Origin: Microcaldota archaeon
Lineage (GTDB): Archaea; Micrarchaeota; Micrarchaeia; Anstonellales; J096
Length of the DNA: 16,692 nucleotides
Direction of reading: 5' to 3'
Assembly (NCBI GenBank): GCA_015520875.1
Contig: WAPD01000065.1
Coordinates: 1 to 16,692, forward strand
Position 1 is the stretch's first letter, and each line of letters begins with the position of its first letter. This document shows, piece by piece, positions 1 to 7,182 of the stretch. Made by a program: the position numbers and the translations under genes. The notes under the pieces were generated by a model. The model was not told where the DNA came from. It did no database searches and was given only the letters and a program-made list of their open reading frames with translations.

Positions 1-188
1 GAATCATATAAAAGGAATGTGGGATTGACATTTTCTTCTGGCAAATCTATAGCTATATAGGGGTAATTAAAGGTCCAGGGGATTTCGTCTCTAAAAGGAT
101 TTTCAACAATCAAGGCTATCCTGCCAGATTCTTTTTTCTTCTGCTCGCAATAGTCTATTATTTTTTGAATTTCTTCTCGGGTTGCCAT
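1..188 (-). CDS. Unrecognised protein, N-terminal 62 residues (runs off the left edge)
   Basis: An open frame starts at ATG 188 and continues without a stop to the window edge, so only the first 62 residues are visible. The start is MATREEIQKIIDYCEQKKKE, probably a charged helix. It is followed by a strand-like IALIVENP and a proline/aromatic stretch with PWTFNYPYIAIDLPEE. I do not recognise the family. The start is supported by a TTTAAA box at 210-215, about 25 nt upstream, which fits the leaderless pattern of other genes here. That box abuts the 3' end of the tRNA-Arg gene. No signal peptide or membrane segment is visible in the part seen. Confidence 0.65.
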   Translation of the reverse strand, partial: MATREEIQKIIDYCEQKKKESGRIALIVENPFRDEIPWTFNYPYIAIDLPEENVNPTFLLYD

Positions 189-208
189 GATTAAATAATG
201 GAAAAAGG

Positions 209-216
209 GTTTAAAA
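209..216 (-). promoter_or_regulatory. TATA box for the left-edge gene
   Basis: On the minus strand this reads CTTTTAAACC, with its centre about 25 nt upstream of ATG 188. It lies immediately beyond the 3' end of the tRNA-Arg gene (218), so one gene's promoter begins where the other ends. Spacing and sequence match other boxes in this window; function is inferred. Confidence 0.5.
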
Positions 217-217
217 G

Positions 218-292
218 CGGGCCCGGTGGGATTTGAACCCACGACCTTCGGCTTAGAAGGCCGCCGCTCTGTCCAAGCTGAGCTACGGGCCC
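218..292 (-). tRNA. tRNA-Arg, anticodon UCU
   Basis: The minus strand folds as a 75-nt cloverleaf. The acceptor stem GGGCCCG pairs with CGGGCCC, the D stem is GCTC/GAGC, and the T arm is GTGGG-TTCAAAT-CCCAC. The anticodon loop CTTCTAA places TCT at positions 34-36, which decodes AGA and AGG, the main arginine codons of the neighbouring genes. The anticodon stem has four good pairs plus a G-A mismatch at 27-43. There is no intron in the loop. The discriminator is G73 and CCA is not encoded. A TTTAAA box lies about 30 nt upstream of the 5' end. Confidence 0.95.
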
Positions 293-318
293 TCTCTCCT
301 TATATTGGAACAAAAAGG

Positions 319-324
319 TTTAAA
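319..324 (-). promoter_or_regulatory. TATA box for tRNA-Arg
   Basis: TTTAAA is centred 29.5 nt upstream of the tRNA 5' end at 292. The same distance separates the TTTAAA box from tRNA-His, so transcription would start 2-3 nt before each mature tRNA. This is inference from spacing. Confidence 0.55.
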
Positions 325-361
325 AGACTTTATTGAGGGGAAGAGTAAATTGATACACTAT

Positions 362-369
362 TATTTAAA
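362..369 (+). promoter_or_regulatory. TATA box for the 393-1037 gene
   Basis: TATTTAAA has its TTTAAA core centred 26.5 nt upstream of ATG 393. A transcript starting at the normal archaeal distance would begin at or within 2 nt of the start codon, meaning it would be leaderless. Confidence 0.6.
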
Positions 370-392
370 CATTTTTTGCAACATAATTAGTG

Positions 393-1037
393 ATGGTAAA
401 AACCGTTGAAATAGTTAAATTGATTCCTACAGAGGGTTGGGCTAAATACTCAGAGAAATTTAGGAGATTTAAATATAAGGGTGGGGAGATTAAGGAATTT
501 AATTACATGGAGTTTGTGACCGCTAAATTATTCCCAGTAGAAGTGGAAAAACCTCTAGAAAGTTTTCTTAGAGCATATGTGATAGCTAAGTTAATTAAGG
601 GATGGAGACCCCTAACTGTAACCGGAACTGGAGAAAATGATATAGAGCCTGTAACACCAGAGCATAGCAAAGGTTTTCTCTGGTACAAAGAAGTAAATTT
701 CCAGCGTATGAACTTCTTAACCTGGTTGAGCTTGGGAAAGAGAATAGCAAATTTACATAGAGTAAGGAGATTGCATTATGGGTCTAAAAACTATCCTAGG
801 TCTATCATATGGTGGGTACCTGGAGAGGTTAAGAAGGTGGAAATGGTAAATGGTACTCACATATTCAATCCTCTAATACATAAGTTCCCAATAATAAATG
901 TTGAGGGGTTGGGCGAGAAGGAGATAAATGAATTGAGGGAAGAGAACTTAAGGGAGGTTTTGGAGGCTTACAGAGGGTCAAATGAAGCTATTTTAAAAGG
1001 ATATTATGAAGTAGATTTAAATATTGAACCAACATAA
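393..1037 (+). CDS. Unrecognised 214-aa protein upstream of gatE
   Basis: I do not recognise this protein. It is soluble and rather basic, with no signal peptide or membrane span. Visible points are an N-terminal VKTVEIVKLIPTEGW, aromatic-rich patches (WRPLTVTG, GFLWYKEVNFQRMNFLTWL near residues 95-115), a basic HRVRRLHYGSKNYPRSIIWW stretch near 122-142, and a charged C-terminal helix (EKEINELREENLREVLEAY). The basic and aromatic patches would suit nucleic-acid binding, but this is only a guess. A GTG at 390 is in frame directly before the ATG; I chose ATG 393 because it sits 26.5 nt from the TATA box. The stop lies 8 nt before the gatE ATG, so the two are probably one transcript, which weakly suggests a link to translation or tRNA metabolism. 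Confidence 0.8.
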   Translation: MVKTVEIVKLIPTEGWAKYSEKFRRFKYKGGEIKEFNYMEFVTAKLFPVEVEKPLESFLRAYVIAKLIKGWRPLTVTGTGENDIEPVTPEHSKGFLWYKEVNFQRMNFLTWLSLGKRIANLHRVRRLHYGSKNYPRSIIWWVPGEVKKVEMVNGTHIFNPLIHKFPIINVEGLGEKEINELREENLREVLEAYRGSNEAILKGYYEVDLNIEPT

Positions 1038-1044
1038 TGGAACC

Positions 1045-2721
1045 ATGCCAAAAATAGGACTTGAGATACACCAAAGATTAAAGGGAAAATTGTTTTGTAG
1101 ATGTAAATATGATGAAAAAGAGTTCCAACATGAGATAAAAAGGAGGTTTACGGTTTCAAGGGCGGAGACAGGAGAGATAGATTTGGCCGCTAAGCTGGAG
1201 GTGGAAAAGGAAAAAGACATTTTTTATAAATGGAATAATAGTCATGCTTGTTTAGTGGAACTGGATGAGGAACCTCCGTTATCTCCTGATAGGGAATCTA
1301 TAAAAACCGCAGTAAGCATAGCTAAAACATTTAACATGACCATTTTCCCAAGAATTATTTTTATGAGGAAGATTGTTGTAGATGGAAGTAACACATCTGG
1401 GTTTCAAAGGACTGCTTTGGTTGCCATAGATGGAACAATAAAAAGCTCTAAAGGAGATGTTGGCATTCAGACATTATGTGTAGAGGAGGAAAGCGCAGGT
1501 ATTTTAAATGAAAATATGTTGTCAAGGACATATGGGTTGAATAGGCTTGGAGTAACATTGTTGGAAATAGCAACCACACCCAATATAAAAGATGGAGAGC
1601 ATGCTAAAGAAGTTGCCAAAACAATTGGAATGACATTGAGGATGCATCCTTATGTAGAGAGGGGGCTTGGAACAATTAGACAAGATTTGAATATAAGCGT
1701 GGAAGGAGGTGCTAGGGTTGAAATAAAAGGGGCTCAAGAACTTGACATGATACCTAAGTGGGTTGATACAGAGATAGAAAGGCAAAAGGATTTGATAGCG
1801 TTGATTAAGGAGCTTAAGGAAAGGGATTTGTATAGGTTTGATGAGAAGATATATGATGTTTCAGAGCACGTTAGGGATTTGGAGAATTTTATAGGAAGGG
1901 CTGTTAAGAATGGAGAAAGGGCTTTGTTGCTTAAGTTCCCTGGATATAAAGGGATCTTTGGAAGGAAGATTGGGGGGAGAAGGTATGGTTCTGAATTAGC
2001 GGATTATGCTAAATTGGCAGGTGTAAAGGGTTTGATACATGTAGATGAAGCTCCTAAATATGGATTAGAGGGGCTTGGTGATAAAATCGGAGCAGACGGA
2101 TGGGTTTTAGTAGTAGGGCCTATAGACAGGGCTAGGAAAGCCTTGGAATATGTGTTATTAAGGGCTAAAATGGACTATGTGCCTGAAGAAACAAGGAAAG
2201 CATTGCCGGATGGAAGCTCCCAATTTATGAGACCTTTGCCAGGAGCCGCTAGATTATACCCTGAAACAGATATTGAGATTATTGAAACGCCTGATGCTGA
2301 AAAGGTTCCGTCTATGGATGAAAAGCTAAGAGAGCTGGAACAAATTTTGAATAAGGAGCTTGCGGAAAGGATTTTGGCAAATAGAAGGCTTTATTTGTTT
2401 GAGGAGCTTAAAAATGAGGTGGAACCCAAAGTTGTTGCAGTTACTTTAGAAGATACATTAACATCTATAAGAAGGGAATTAGGAGAGGAGCCAAGCGATG
2501 ATGTTATAAGAAAGGCTTTGATGCTATATAAAGATGGAACAATAACAAAGAGGGCTATAAAAGAAGTGATAAAAAGGTTAATGAAAGGAAAGGGCATTAA
2601 AGATTTGGAGAAGTTTTCAAAGGAAAAGATAGAGGAGCTTAAAAAGGAGATGGATGTTAAGGAGATTATTAAAAAATATCCTTTGAATGTGGAGCCTGCT
2701 GAGCTATTTAAAGGGCAATGA
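1045..2721 (+). CDS. gatE: Glutamyl-tRNA(Gln) amidotransferase subunit E
   Basis: GatE with GatD forms the archaeal amidotransferase that converts misacylated Glu-tRNA(Gln) to Gln-tRNA(Gln). GatE activates the glutamate and binds the tRNA; GatD supplies ammonia. Family marks are KIGLEIHQRL at the N-terminus, LFCRC, the SRAETGEIDLAA and CLVELDEEPPL region, QTLCVEEESAG, RLGVTLLEIATTP, the RQDLNISV and VEIKGAQELDMIP core, and RPLPGAARLYPETDIE. The insertion domain (GRRYGSELADYAK, about residues 310-375) resembles the AspRS-like GAD domain. The helical C-terminus is YqeY/GatB-like. At 558 aa it is shorter than the roughly 620-630 usual for GatE. Start ATG 1045 matches the family N-terminus; an in-frame TTG at 1024 would add only seven atypical residues. 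GatD is not in the window. The upstream gene ends 8 nt earlier, so cotranscription is likely. Confidence 0.97.
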   Translation: MPKIGLEIHQRLKGKLFCRCKYDEKEFQHEIKRRFTVSRAETGEIDLAAKLEVEKEKDIFYKWNNSHACLVELDEEPPLSPDRESIKTAVSIAKTFNMTIFPRIIFMRKIVVDGSNTSGFQRTALVAIDGTIKSSKGDVGIQTLCVEEESAGILNENMLSRTYGLNRLGVTLLEIATTPNIKDGEHAKEVAKTIGMTLRMHPYVERGLGTIRQDLNISVEGGARVEIKGAQELDMIPKWVDTEIERQKDLIALIKELKERDLYRFDEKIYDVSEHVRDLENFIGRAVKNGERALLLKFPGYKGIFGRKIGGRRYGSELADYAKLAGVKGLIHVDEAPKYGLEGLGDKIGADGWVLVVGPIDRARKALEYVLLRAKMDYVPEETRKALPDGSSQFMRPLPGAARLYPETDIEIIETPDAEKVPSMDEKLRELEQILNKELAERILANRRLYLFEELKNEVEPKVVAVTLEDTLTSIRRELGEEPSDDVIRKALMLYKDGTITKRAIKEVIKRLMKGKGIKDLEKFSKEKIEELKKEMDVKEIIKKYPLNVEPAELFKGQ

Positions 2722-2778
2722 GAATATAGATAAATATTATGAAATGGGGTGGAAATGTTGAAAGGTAGGGGACGAGGA

Positions 2779-3570
2779 ATGGGAAAAAGGGCTTTGGTGC
2801 TTGCCGGTTTATTATTGTTAGCAGGATGTAGCAAGCCTTTAGAAAGCCCTGAGGTAAAGCCCTTGCCTAAAAACATTAGATTTCAGTGGGTGTTAAGCGA
2901 GCCTTTAGTAGAAACAAATGCAAATGTGGTGGATATAGATGCTTTTGATAGTTCTAAAGAAGAAGTTCAAAGGTTGAAGAAGCAGGGAAAAATAGTGATA
3001 GCATATGTGTCTGTGGGGAGCTGGGAGGATTGGAGACCTGATGCTGATAAATTCCCAAAAGAAGTGATTGGAAGGGAATATCCGGGATGGGATGGAGAGA
3101 GATTTTTGAACATTAAAAGATTGGATTTGCTTGGTCCTATAATAGAAGCGAGATTGGATATGATTAAGGAGAAGGGATTTGATGGTATTGAACCCGATAA
3201 CATAGATTTGCACACATGGAATACAGGTTTTAATATAACAAAAGAAGATGTTGTTAGGTATTATGAATGGTTGTCTAGGGAAGCGCATAAAAGGGGATTG
3301 TCAATAGCCCAAAAGAATGCTCCGGATCTATCTTTGGAATTGGTTAATTATAGTGAATGGATTCTATTGGAATCAGGGTTTGACACAGAGGAATATAGGG
3401 AAGCATTGGTTTATTTGGAGAGGAATAAAAGGTTTGTGGATGTGGAATACACGGATGAAACCACTTTATCAGAATTCCATGGAACAATATGTCCTAAAGC
3501 AAAATCTCTTGGAATCCATGTTATTTTAAAAAATAGGGACTTGGATAATTGGGTAGAATATTGTGATTAG
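2779..3570 (+). CDS. GH114-type glycoside hydrolase lipoprotein (putative endo-alpha-1,4-polygalactosaminidase)
   Basis: The N-terminus is a lipoprotein signal: MGKRALVLAGLLLLAGC, with lipobox LAGC and Cys17 as the lipidation site. The mature part is one TIM-barrel-type domain matching glycoside hydrolase family 114: YVSVGSWEDWRPD (from Y76), PGWDGERFLNIK, RLDMIKEKGFDGIEPDNID (acidic cluster D135, E138, D140, D143), SIAQKNAPD and DVEYTD. GH114 members cleave alpha-1,4-linked galactosamine polymers, so this protein probably acts on an extracellular amino-sugar polymer; the substrate here is inferred. ATG 2779 gives the neatest signal peptide. ATG 2755 (adding MLKGRGRG) sits about 27 nt from an AATATAGAT box and is also possible. 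It follows gatE in the same direction and overlaps the convergent adenosyltransferase stop by 3 nt. Confidence 0.85.
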   Translation: MGKRALVLAGLLLLAGCSKPLESPEVKPLPKNIRFQWVLSEPLVETNANVVDIDAFDSSKEEVQRLKKQGKIVIAYVSVGSWEDWRPDADKFPKEVIGREYPGWDGERFLNIKRLDLLGPIIEARLDMIKEKGFDGIEPDNIDLHTWNTGFNITKEDVVRYYEWLSREAHKRGLSIAQKNAPDLSLELVNYSEWILLESGFDTEEYREALVYLERNKRFVDVEYTDETTLSEFHGTICPKAKSLGIHVILKNRDLDNWVEYCD

Positions 3571-4007
3571 AAATATTGGAACTCGTTCCACTCTTTGGAT
3601 TTTTCTATAGCTATAAGGAATGTTAAATCTGATAGTCTGTTTAAATATATTGGAACGTGGTTGTTTAAAGAGGCCCAGGCATAGCGTTCTGCCCTTCTGA
3701 TTATTGCCCTTAATAGATGGATTTGGGCGCTTTTTCCAACAGGCCTAACAAAACCCTTGAATTCGAAATTGTAGGAAGAGATTTTTTCCTCCAAGAGAGC
3801 GATTTTTTCCTTTGGGATGTCCTTTTGCTGGGCTATCTGGTCCAAAGCATATTTAATAAAATCTTGGAGCTCTAAAAGAGATAAAGAACCGGCAAGGGCT
3901 AAAGCCTCATCCAATGTTCCAATTAAGTGTATTAAGGGGTCTGTTTTTTTAAGACGTTTACCTAAGATAGAGGTGTAGCCTTGGTCACCTGTCTTTGTGG
4001 TTATCAT
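3567..4007 (-). CDS. PduO-type ATP:cob(I)alamin adenosyltransferase (short form)
   Basis: This family transfers the adenosyl group of ATP to cob(I)alamin to make coenzyme B12. The family signatures are present: TKTGDQGYTSILG (N-terminal ATP loop), KTDPLIHLIGTLDEA (D33), FKGFVRPVG (F86, in the region of the phenylalanine beside the corrin), LLRAIIRRAER (R100, R104, R105) and YLNRLSDLTFLIA. At 146 aa it is about 35-40 residues shorter than common PduO enzymes, with the loss between residues 40 and 80. The catalytic signatures flank the deletion and look intact. It is the last gene of the ribosomal/RNA polymerase operon: its ATG overlaps the rpo3 stop in an ATGA (4004-4007), so translation is probably coupled. 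It ends convergently on the GH114 gene, with the stop codons overlapping at 3567-3570. No B12-dependent enzyme is visible in the window. Confidence 0.9.
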   Translation of the reverse strand: MITTKTGDQGYTSILGKRLKKTDPLIHLIGTLDEALALAGSLSLLELQDFIKYALDQIAQQKDIPKEKIALLEEKISSYNFEFKGFVRPVGKSAQIHLLRAIIRRAERYAWASLNNHVPIYLNRLSDLTFLIAIEKSKEWNEFQYF

Positions 4008-4549
4008 GGAATTAAAAGTTTAAGGTCTTCTTTTATTTGAGAGATCGCTTTATCTAGGAGTTCCTTAGGCTCGTAATGATAGAGAGTCTCTACAAAGAAA
4101 TTAAATGTTTTCTCATCCACTTGATCATAGGAGGAAATTCCAGACTGGAACTTTGCATGATTTATTCCCCTACCTTGTTTTAAAATACCTTCTAATCTTA
4201 AAACCTGTCCTTCTAAAAGCTCTATAATAGGGATGTTTTTTATAGGGATTTCAATGGAATCGTTTTCTGGGATTAGATCTCCAGAATAGACTTTCTTAGG
4301 TCCTGAAACATCCAACAAGACTTTTCCCTCTTCTATAGGTTCTTTTACCTTTACAGGGATCATACCCAATCTATGGGCAATATATTCATTGAAAAAGGAG
4401 CTGGTATTTTGATAGAAAACAACTTTATCGATAGCATAGGTGGGAACGCCACCGATGAGATAGCGGCGGAGGGTATTTGCAAGTTTAATATCTCCCTCCA
4501 GCACAAAGGTGGCATAGTTATCTTGGGCTTTGAAGTTTTTAATTTTCAT
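4004..4549 (-). CDS. rpo3: DNA-directed RNA polymerase subunit Rpo3 (D), lacking the third domain
   Basis: Rpo3 (subunit D) is the archaeal counterpart of half of the bacterial alpha dimer and pairs with Rpo11 in polymerase assembly. Marks are [36 protein letters not shown] and the C-terminal dimerisation segment [20 protein letters not shown]. The sequence passes from [14 protein letters not shown] almost directly to FNFFVET. The extra domain found in most archaeal homologues, which often holds ferredoxin-like Fe-S cysteines, is therefore absent, and there is no cysteine in the protein. Its length is 181 aa against roughly 260 in many archaea. The ATG overlaps the rpsK stop (4546-4549) and its stop overlaps the next ATG, as expected in a coupled operon. 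Identity is certain from sequence and gene order. Confidence 0.96.
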   Translation of the reverse strand: MKIKNFKAQDNYATFVLEGDIKLANTLRRYLIGGVPTYAIDKVVFYQNTSSFFNEYIAHRLGMIPVKVKEPIEEGKVLLDVSGPKKVYSGDLIPENDSIEIPIKNIPIIELLEGQVLRLEGILKQGRGINHAKFQSGISSYDQVDEKTFNFFVETLYHYEPKELLDKAISQIKEDLKLLIP

Positions 4550-4935
4550 ACTCTTCTTCCCCTTCTACCTCCTTTCTTCCTAATAGTGTCTGTAGGAAGA
4601 GGGGTTACATCTTCTATTCTTGTGATTTTTAGGCCGCTTCTTGCCAACATCCTTACAGCTGCATTAGCACCAGGTCCTGGAGTTTTTGATTTGTTTCCAC
4701 CAGGTGCCCTTATTTTAACGATTATTTCATAAATTCCTTTTTCCTTTAGGGCATTGGAGATTTTTAAAGCGGCTTGCATGGCTGCATAAGGTTTTGCCTC
4801 ATCCCTATCAGCATCCACTATCAAACCACCGCTGGCCCATGCCAAGGTCTCTGCACCGCTTAAATCTGTAGCAGTTATTATTGTGTTGTTTTTAGAAGAA
4901 TATATTCTTACAATAGCCTTTCTTTTATCTTTCAT
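4546..4935 (-). CDS. rpsK: 30S ribosomal protein uS11
   Basis: uS11 is a small-subunit platform protein that contacts 16S rRNA near the mRNA exit side. The 129-aa product has the family features [80 protein letters not shown] and the basic tail [11 protein letters not shown]. It is of normal archaeal length and complete. The start overlaps the S4 stop by 4 bp (4932-4935) and its stop overlaps the Rpo3 start, which implies translational coupling along the operon. Confidence 0.98.
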   Translation of the reverse strand: MKDKRKAIVRIYSSKNNTIITATDLSGAETLAWASGGLIVDADRDEAKPYAAMQAALKISNALKEKGIYEIIVKIRAPGGNKSKTPGPGANAAVRMLARSGLKITRIEDVTPLPTDTIRKKGGRRGRRV

Positions 4936-5477
4936 GCGGCCTCACCTTCTACGTTTTCTCCTTCAGGAGCAGATTCTTGATTAGGTTGTTCCACAGCCTT
5001 AGGTTCTAAATCAATAGGTTTATAATAGGAGATTTTATCCTCTTTGTCCTTTGTGATAAGCATTCCGGGAGAAGTCACCCTCCTACCATCTACTGCTATA
5101 AAACCATGGACTATTAATTGGCGGGCTTGTTTTATGGTTTTTGCAAGCCCTTTCTCATATACCAAGGTTTGCAACCTTCTTTTTAGAACATCTTCCACAT
5201 CTAAAGATAGAACGTCATCTATGGTTGCATCAGGAGGCAAGATGTTATAACGTTCTAGTTTTCCAAGAACTTCTTTTTCTCCCTTTGCTCTTAAATCAGC
5301 GGGTAAAGCCAAGAGGTTTCTTGCATTAGCTCTTACCTTTCTTAAGAAAGCCCTTGCTATCCAGATTTCCCTAATGTTCTTGAGACCGTATTTGTGCTTT
5401 AATCTATGTTCTTCCCTTATTCTATCTACAACCCAAAGCTTCTTAGGTCGGGAATATTTTTTATGTAATTTTCTCAT
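4932..5477 (-). CDS. rpsD: 30S ribosomal protein uS4
   Basis: uS4 is a primary 16S rRNA binder needed to start small-subunit assembly. The 181-aa protein begins [15 protein letters not shown], the archaeal form. It carries an S4 RNA-binding fold at about residues 100-160 ([39 protein letters not shown]) and ends in an acidic, low-complexity tail ([14 protein letters not shown]) that is probably disordered. A GGTGAT Shine-Dalgarno motif overlaps the S13 stop codon and sits 3 nt before the ATG, so ribosomes finishing S13 could restart here. The stop overlaps the uS11 start. Confidence 0.97.
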   Translation of the reverse strand: MRKLHKKYSRPKKLWVVDRIREEHRLKHKYGLKNIREIWIARAFLRKVRANARNLLALPADLRAKGEKEVLGKLERYNILPPDATIDDVLSLDVEDVLKRRLQTLVYEKGLAKTIKQARQLIVHGFIAVDGRRVTSPGMLITKDKEDKISYYKPIDLEPKAVEQPNQESAPEGENVEGEAA

Positions 5478-5485
5478 TTAATCAC

Positions 5486-5977
5486 CTACTTCTTCTTCCT
5501 TACAACACCAACAGTTGCTCCCCTTCTACCTGTGTTCTTTGTTCTTTGTCCTCTCACCTTCTTACCTCTAATGTGTCTATATCCTTGCCAGTTGTACATC
5601 TTCTTCTTTCTCTCTATGCTCATTCTTGTTGCAAAGTCCAGATCGCTCATGATTAAATGTAAATTTTCACCAGACCAGAGATCTCTTCTTCTATTTAATA
5701 AAAATTCAGGTAAATCTTGGTCCGTTAAATTAAACAATAAATTATCTATGGATTCTATTTGTTCATCAGAGAGGTTTCCGATTTTCTCTGTTCTTGGAAT
5801 ACCTAATCTTTGTTCTATTAGCTTGGCAATAGGGCCTACCGTAGAATAGGAGATTCCCTTTACATAAGTGAGTGCTCTTTTTAGTGGGTAAGTTCCCTTA
5901 AGGTCCCTACCGGCTATACGCACAATACCTCTCTTTACTTCAGCATCTACTGATTTTTGAGTTTTCTTCTTAGCCAT
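5486..5977 (-). CDS. rpsM: 30S ribosomal protein uS13
   Basis: uS13 sits in the small-subunit head and contacts the large subunit and P-site tRNA. The 163-aa archaeal form starts with a lysine-rich MAKKKTQKS, then has GIVRIAGRDLKGTYPLKRAL, GIPRTEKIGNLSDEQI, LNRRRDLWSGENLHLI and the basic tail HIRGKKVRGQRTKNTGRRG. It is the first gene of the five-gene operon. A GGTGATGG motif lies just upstream of the ATG, and a TATA box at 6014-6024 would start transcription near 5992, giving a short leader that holds this ribosome binding site. Unlike most genes here it is therefore probably not leaderless. Confidence 0.98.
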   Translation of the reverse strand: MAKKKTQKSVDAEVKRGIVRIAGRDLKGTYPLKRALTYVKGISYSTVGPIAKLIEQRLGIPRTEKIGNLSDEQIESIDNLLFNLTDQDLPEFLLNRRRDLWSGENLHLIMSDLDFATRMSIERKKKMYNWQGYRHIRGKKVRGQRTKNTGRRGATVGVVRKKK

Positions 5978-5978
5978 T

Positions 5979-5986
5979 CCATCACC
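5979..5986 (-). promoter_or_regulatory. Ribosome binding site for rpsM
   Basis: On the minus strand GGTGATGG lies directly upstream of the ATG at 5977, with one base between. It is one of only three clear Shine-Dalgarno motifs seen here, the others preceding rpsD and the membrane-anchored regulator. Confidence 0.6.
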
Positions 5987-6013
5987 AATACTGTCTATAT
6001 AATCATAAGAAAG

Positions 6014-6024
6014 CTTTATAAAAG
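6014..6024 (-). promoter_or_regulatory. TATA box of the rpsM operon
   Basis: CTTTTATAAAG on the minus strand is centred about 42 nt upstream of the rpsM ATG. Start of transcription at the usual distance would give a leader of about 15 nt with the GGTGATGG motif. It faces away from the box at 6077-6084, so the two transcripts diverge from one 128-nt gap. Confidence 0.6.
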
Positions 6025-6076
6025 TGTTGGTTTTTTCCTTGTATGGGAAGATATATGAAAACTTGTGTAGGTTAGC

Positions 6077-6084
6077 TTTATAAA
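6077..6084 (+). promoter_or_regulatory. TATA box for the DsbA-like lipoprotein
   Basis: TTTATAAA is centred 25.5 nt upstream of ATG 6106. This distance favours a leaderless transcript from 6106 over the upstream in-frame ATG at 6088, which lies only 7-8 nt from the box centre. Confidence 0.6.
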
Positions 6085-6105
6085 TGTATGATAGGAAGTT
6101 TAGGC

Positions 6106-7152
6106 ATGAAAAATTTATATATAGGTTTGTTTGGCGTTCTGCTTTTGTTGGCAGGATGTGTAGACAATGGAGGGGGAGCTACAAATGCAACAAGCTCCAC
6201 AGAGCCTTTTCAATTAGACCAGGCAACACAGCAAGAGCTTACACAATTGGTAAAGGATTTAGTATATGTGCAATCCCGAGGACAATTGAACAACCCACAA
6301 GTTACTTTGCAAGATTACAAAGAAATAGCACCAGGAGTTATTTTATTGAATTTTAGCATAGATGGAAGCAGTGTACCATTATATATCACAAAGGATAAGC
6401 AATATGTGATATTTGGTATGGAGAAAATAGCAACTGTTAAAACACAGTTGGCACAGGCAAAGCAACAGTTGAACAACCAACCAACAGGCAATTTAGAAAC
6501 AACATCATTCCCAGAACCATACACAGTTACAGGTGCTAATATGGGTAGTGACAATGCCTCAATAATTATGGTTGAATTTAGCGATTTCCAATGTCCATTC
6601 TGTGGAAGGTTCTTTAGGCAATCCATCCCATACATAAAAGAAGAGTGGGTAAATGCTGGAAGATTAAAATTTTATTACAAACATCTTCCATTGACATCTA
6701 TCCATCCACAAGCAGAGCCTGCCGCCAGAGCTTCATATTGTGCAGATAAGCAAGGAAAGTTCTGGGAGTACCATGATTGGATCTTTGAGAACATAAATAC
6801 AATAAATTCTGACCAAGATTACTTCAATGCGGCTGAGCAATTAGGACTAAACGTATCTCAATTCCAAGAGTGTTTTAACAGCACAGAAGCTAGAACTGTT
6901 GTTCAGAATGATTTAAGAGAGGCCACACAAACCTTTGGCCTAACAGGAACTCCTAGTTTCTTGATAATAGTTCCAAAAGATAAGGTATCCAAAGATGAGG
7001 TACAACAATCCATAAAATCCCTAAATCAGATCTTAAGAGGAGGTGTCAGAGTAATAGAAACACCTAGCCAATACATAATTGTGTTCTCAGGAGCTGTACC
7101 ATATACCTTTGTGAATTCCACATTAAGCTCTTTGGAACAAGCATTGGGCTAA
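6106..7152 (+). CDS. DsbA-like thiol:disulfide oxidoreductase lipoprotein
   Basis: A lipoprotein signal (MKNLYIGLFGVLLLLAGC, Cys18) is followed by a Gly/Thr/Ser linker and an N-terminal domain of about 110 residues. A C-terminal thioredoxin-fold domain of the DsbA/Thioredoxin_4 type follows. The active-site motif is CPFC (163-166) within EFSDFQCPFCGRFF, and the cis-proline is in TGTPSFLI (Pro283). Two further cysteines (in RASYCADK and FQECFNST) are typical of the family. The role is probably making or reshuffling disulfides in proteins outside the membrane; candidate clients include the cysteine-containing secreted CARDB protein nearby. Start 6106 is chosen because it begins the signal peptide and lies 25.5 nt from the TATA box; ATG 6088 is in frame but poorer. 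It is 348 aa long, and no VKOR/DsbB partner is visible. Confidence 0.9.
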   Translation: MKNLYIGLFGVLLLLAGCVDNGGGATNATSSTEPFQLDQATQQELTQLVKDLVYVQSRGQLNNPQVTLQDYKEIAPGVILLNFSIDGSSVPLYITKDKQYVIFGMEKIATVKTQLAQAKQQLNNQPTGNLETTSFPEPYTVTGANMGSDNASIIMVEFSDFQCPFCGRFFRQSIPYIKEEWVNAGRLKFYYKHLPLTSIHPQAEPAARASYCADKQGKFWEYHDWIFENINTINSDQDYFNAAEQLGLNVSQFQECFNSTEARTVVQNDLREATQTFGLTGTPSFLIIVPKDKVSKDEVQQSIKSLNQILRGGVRVIETPSQYIIVFSGAVPYTFVNSTLSSLEQALG

Positions 7153-7182
7153 GTTTTTAATTTGTTTTCTTTTATTCTTTTT
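7153..7182 (+). promoter_or_regulatory. T-rich stretch: probable terminator and promoter between two genes
   Basis: The 30-nt gap is almost entirely T, with runs of five, four and five. Archaeal termination commonly occurs at such tracts, so it could end the oxidoreductase transcript. TTTTTAATTT at 7154-7163 lies about 24 nt from ATG 7183 and could be a weak TATA box. Both readings are inference. Confidence 0.35.

Noticed and set aside
2391..2876. 161-codon minus-strand frame
   Set aside because: It lies antisense to the conserved 3' part of gatE and the start of the GH114 gene. Its composition is the Ser/Phe/Ile-rich pattern of an antisense shadow and it has no promoter.
2905..3288. 127-codon minus-strand frame
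   Set aside because: Antisense to conserved GH114 motifs; no family resemblance or promoter.
4373..4732. 119-codon plus-strand frame with hydrophobic stretch
   Set aside because: Antisense to rpo3 and rpsK, both certain genes; the hydrophobic run is the complement of basic codons.
7162..7182. TTG start for the FBP aldolase/phosphatase
   Set aside because: It would translate a T-tract into seven hydrophobic residues before the conserved family N-terminus MTTISVIKADIGG.
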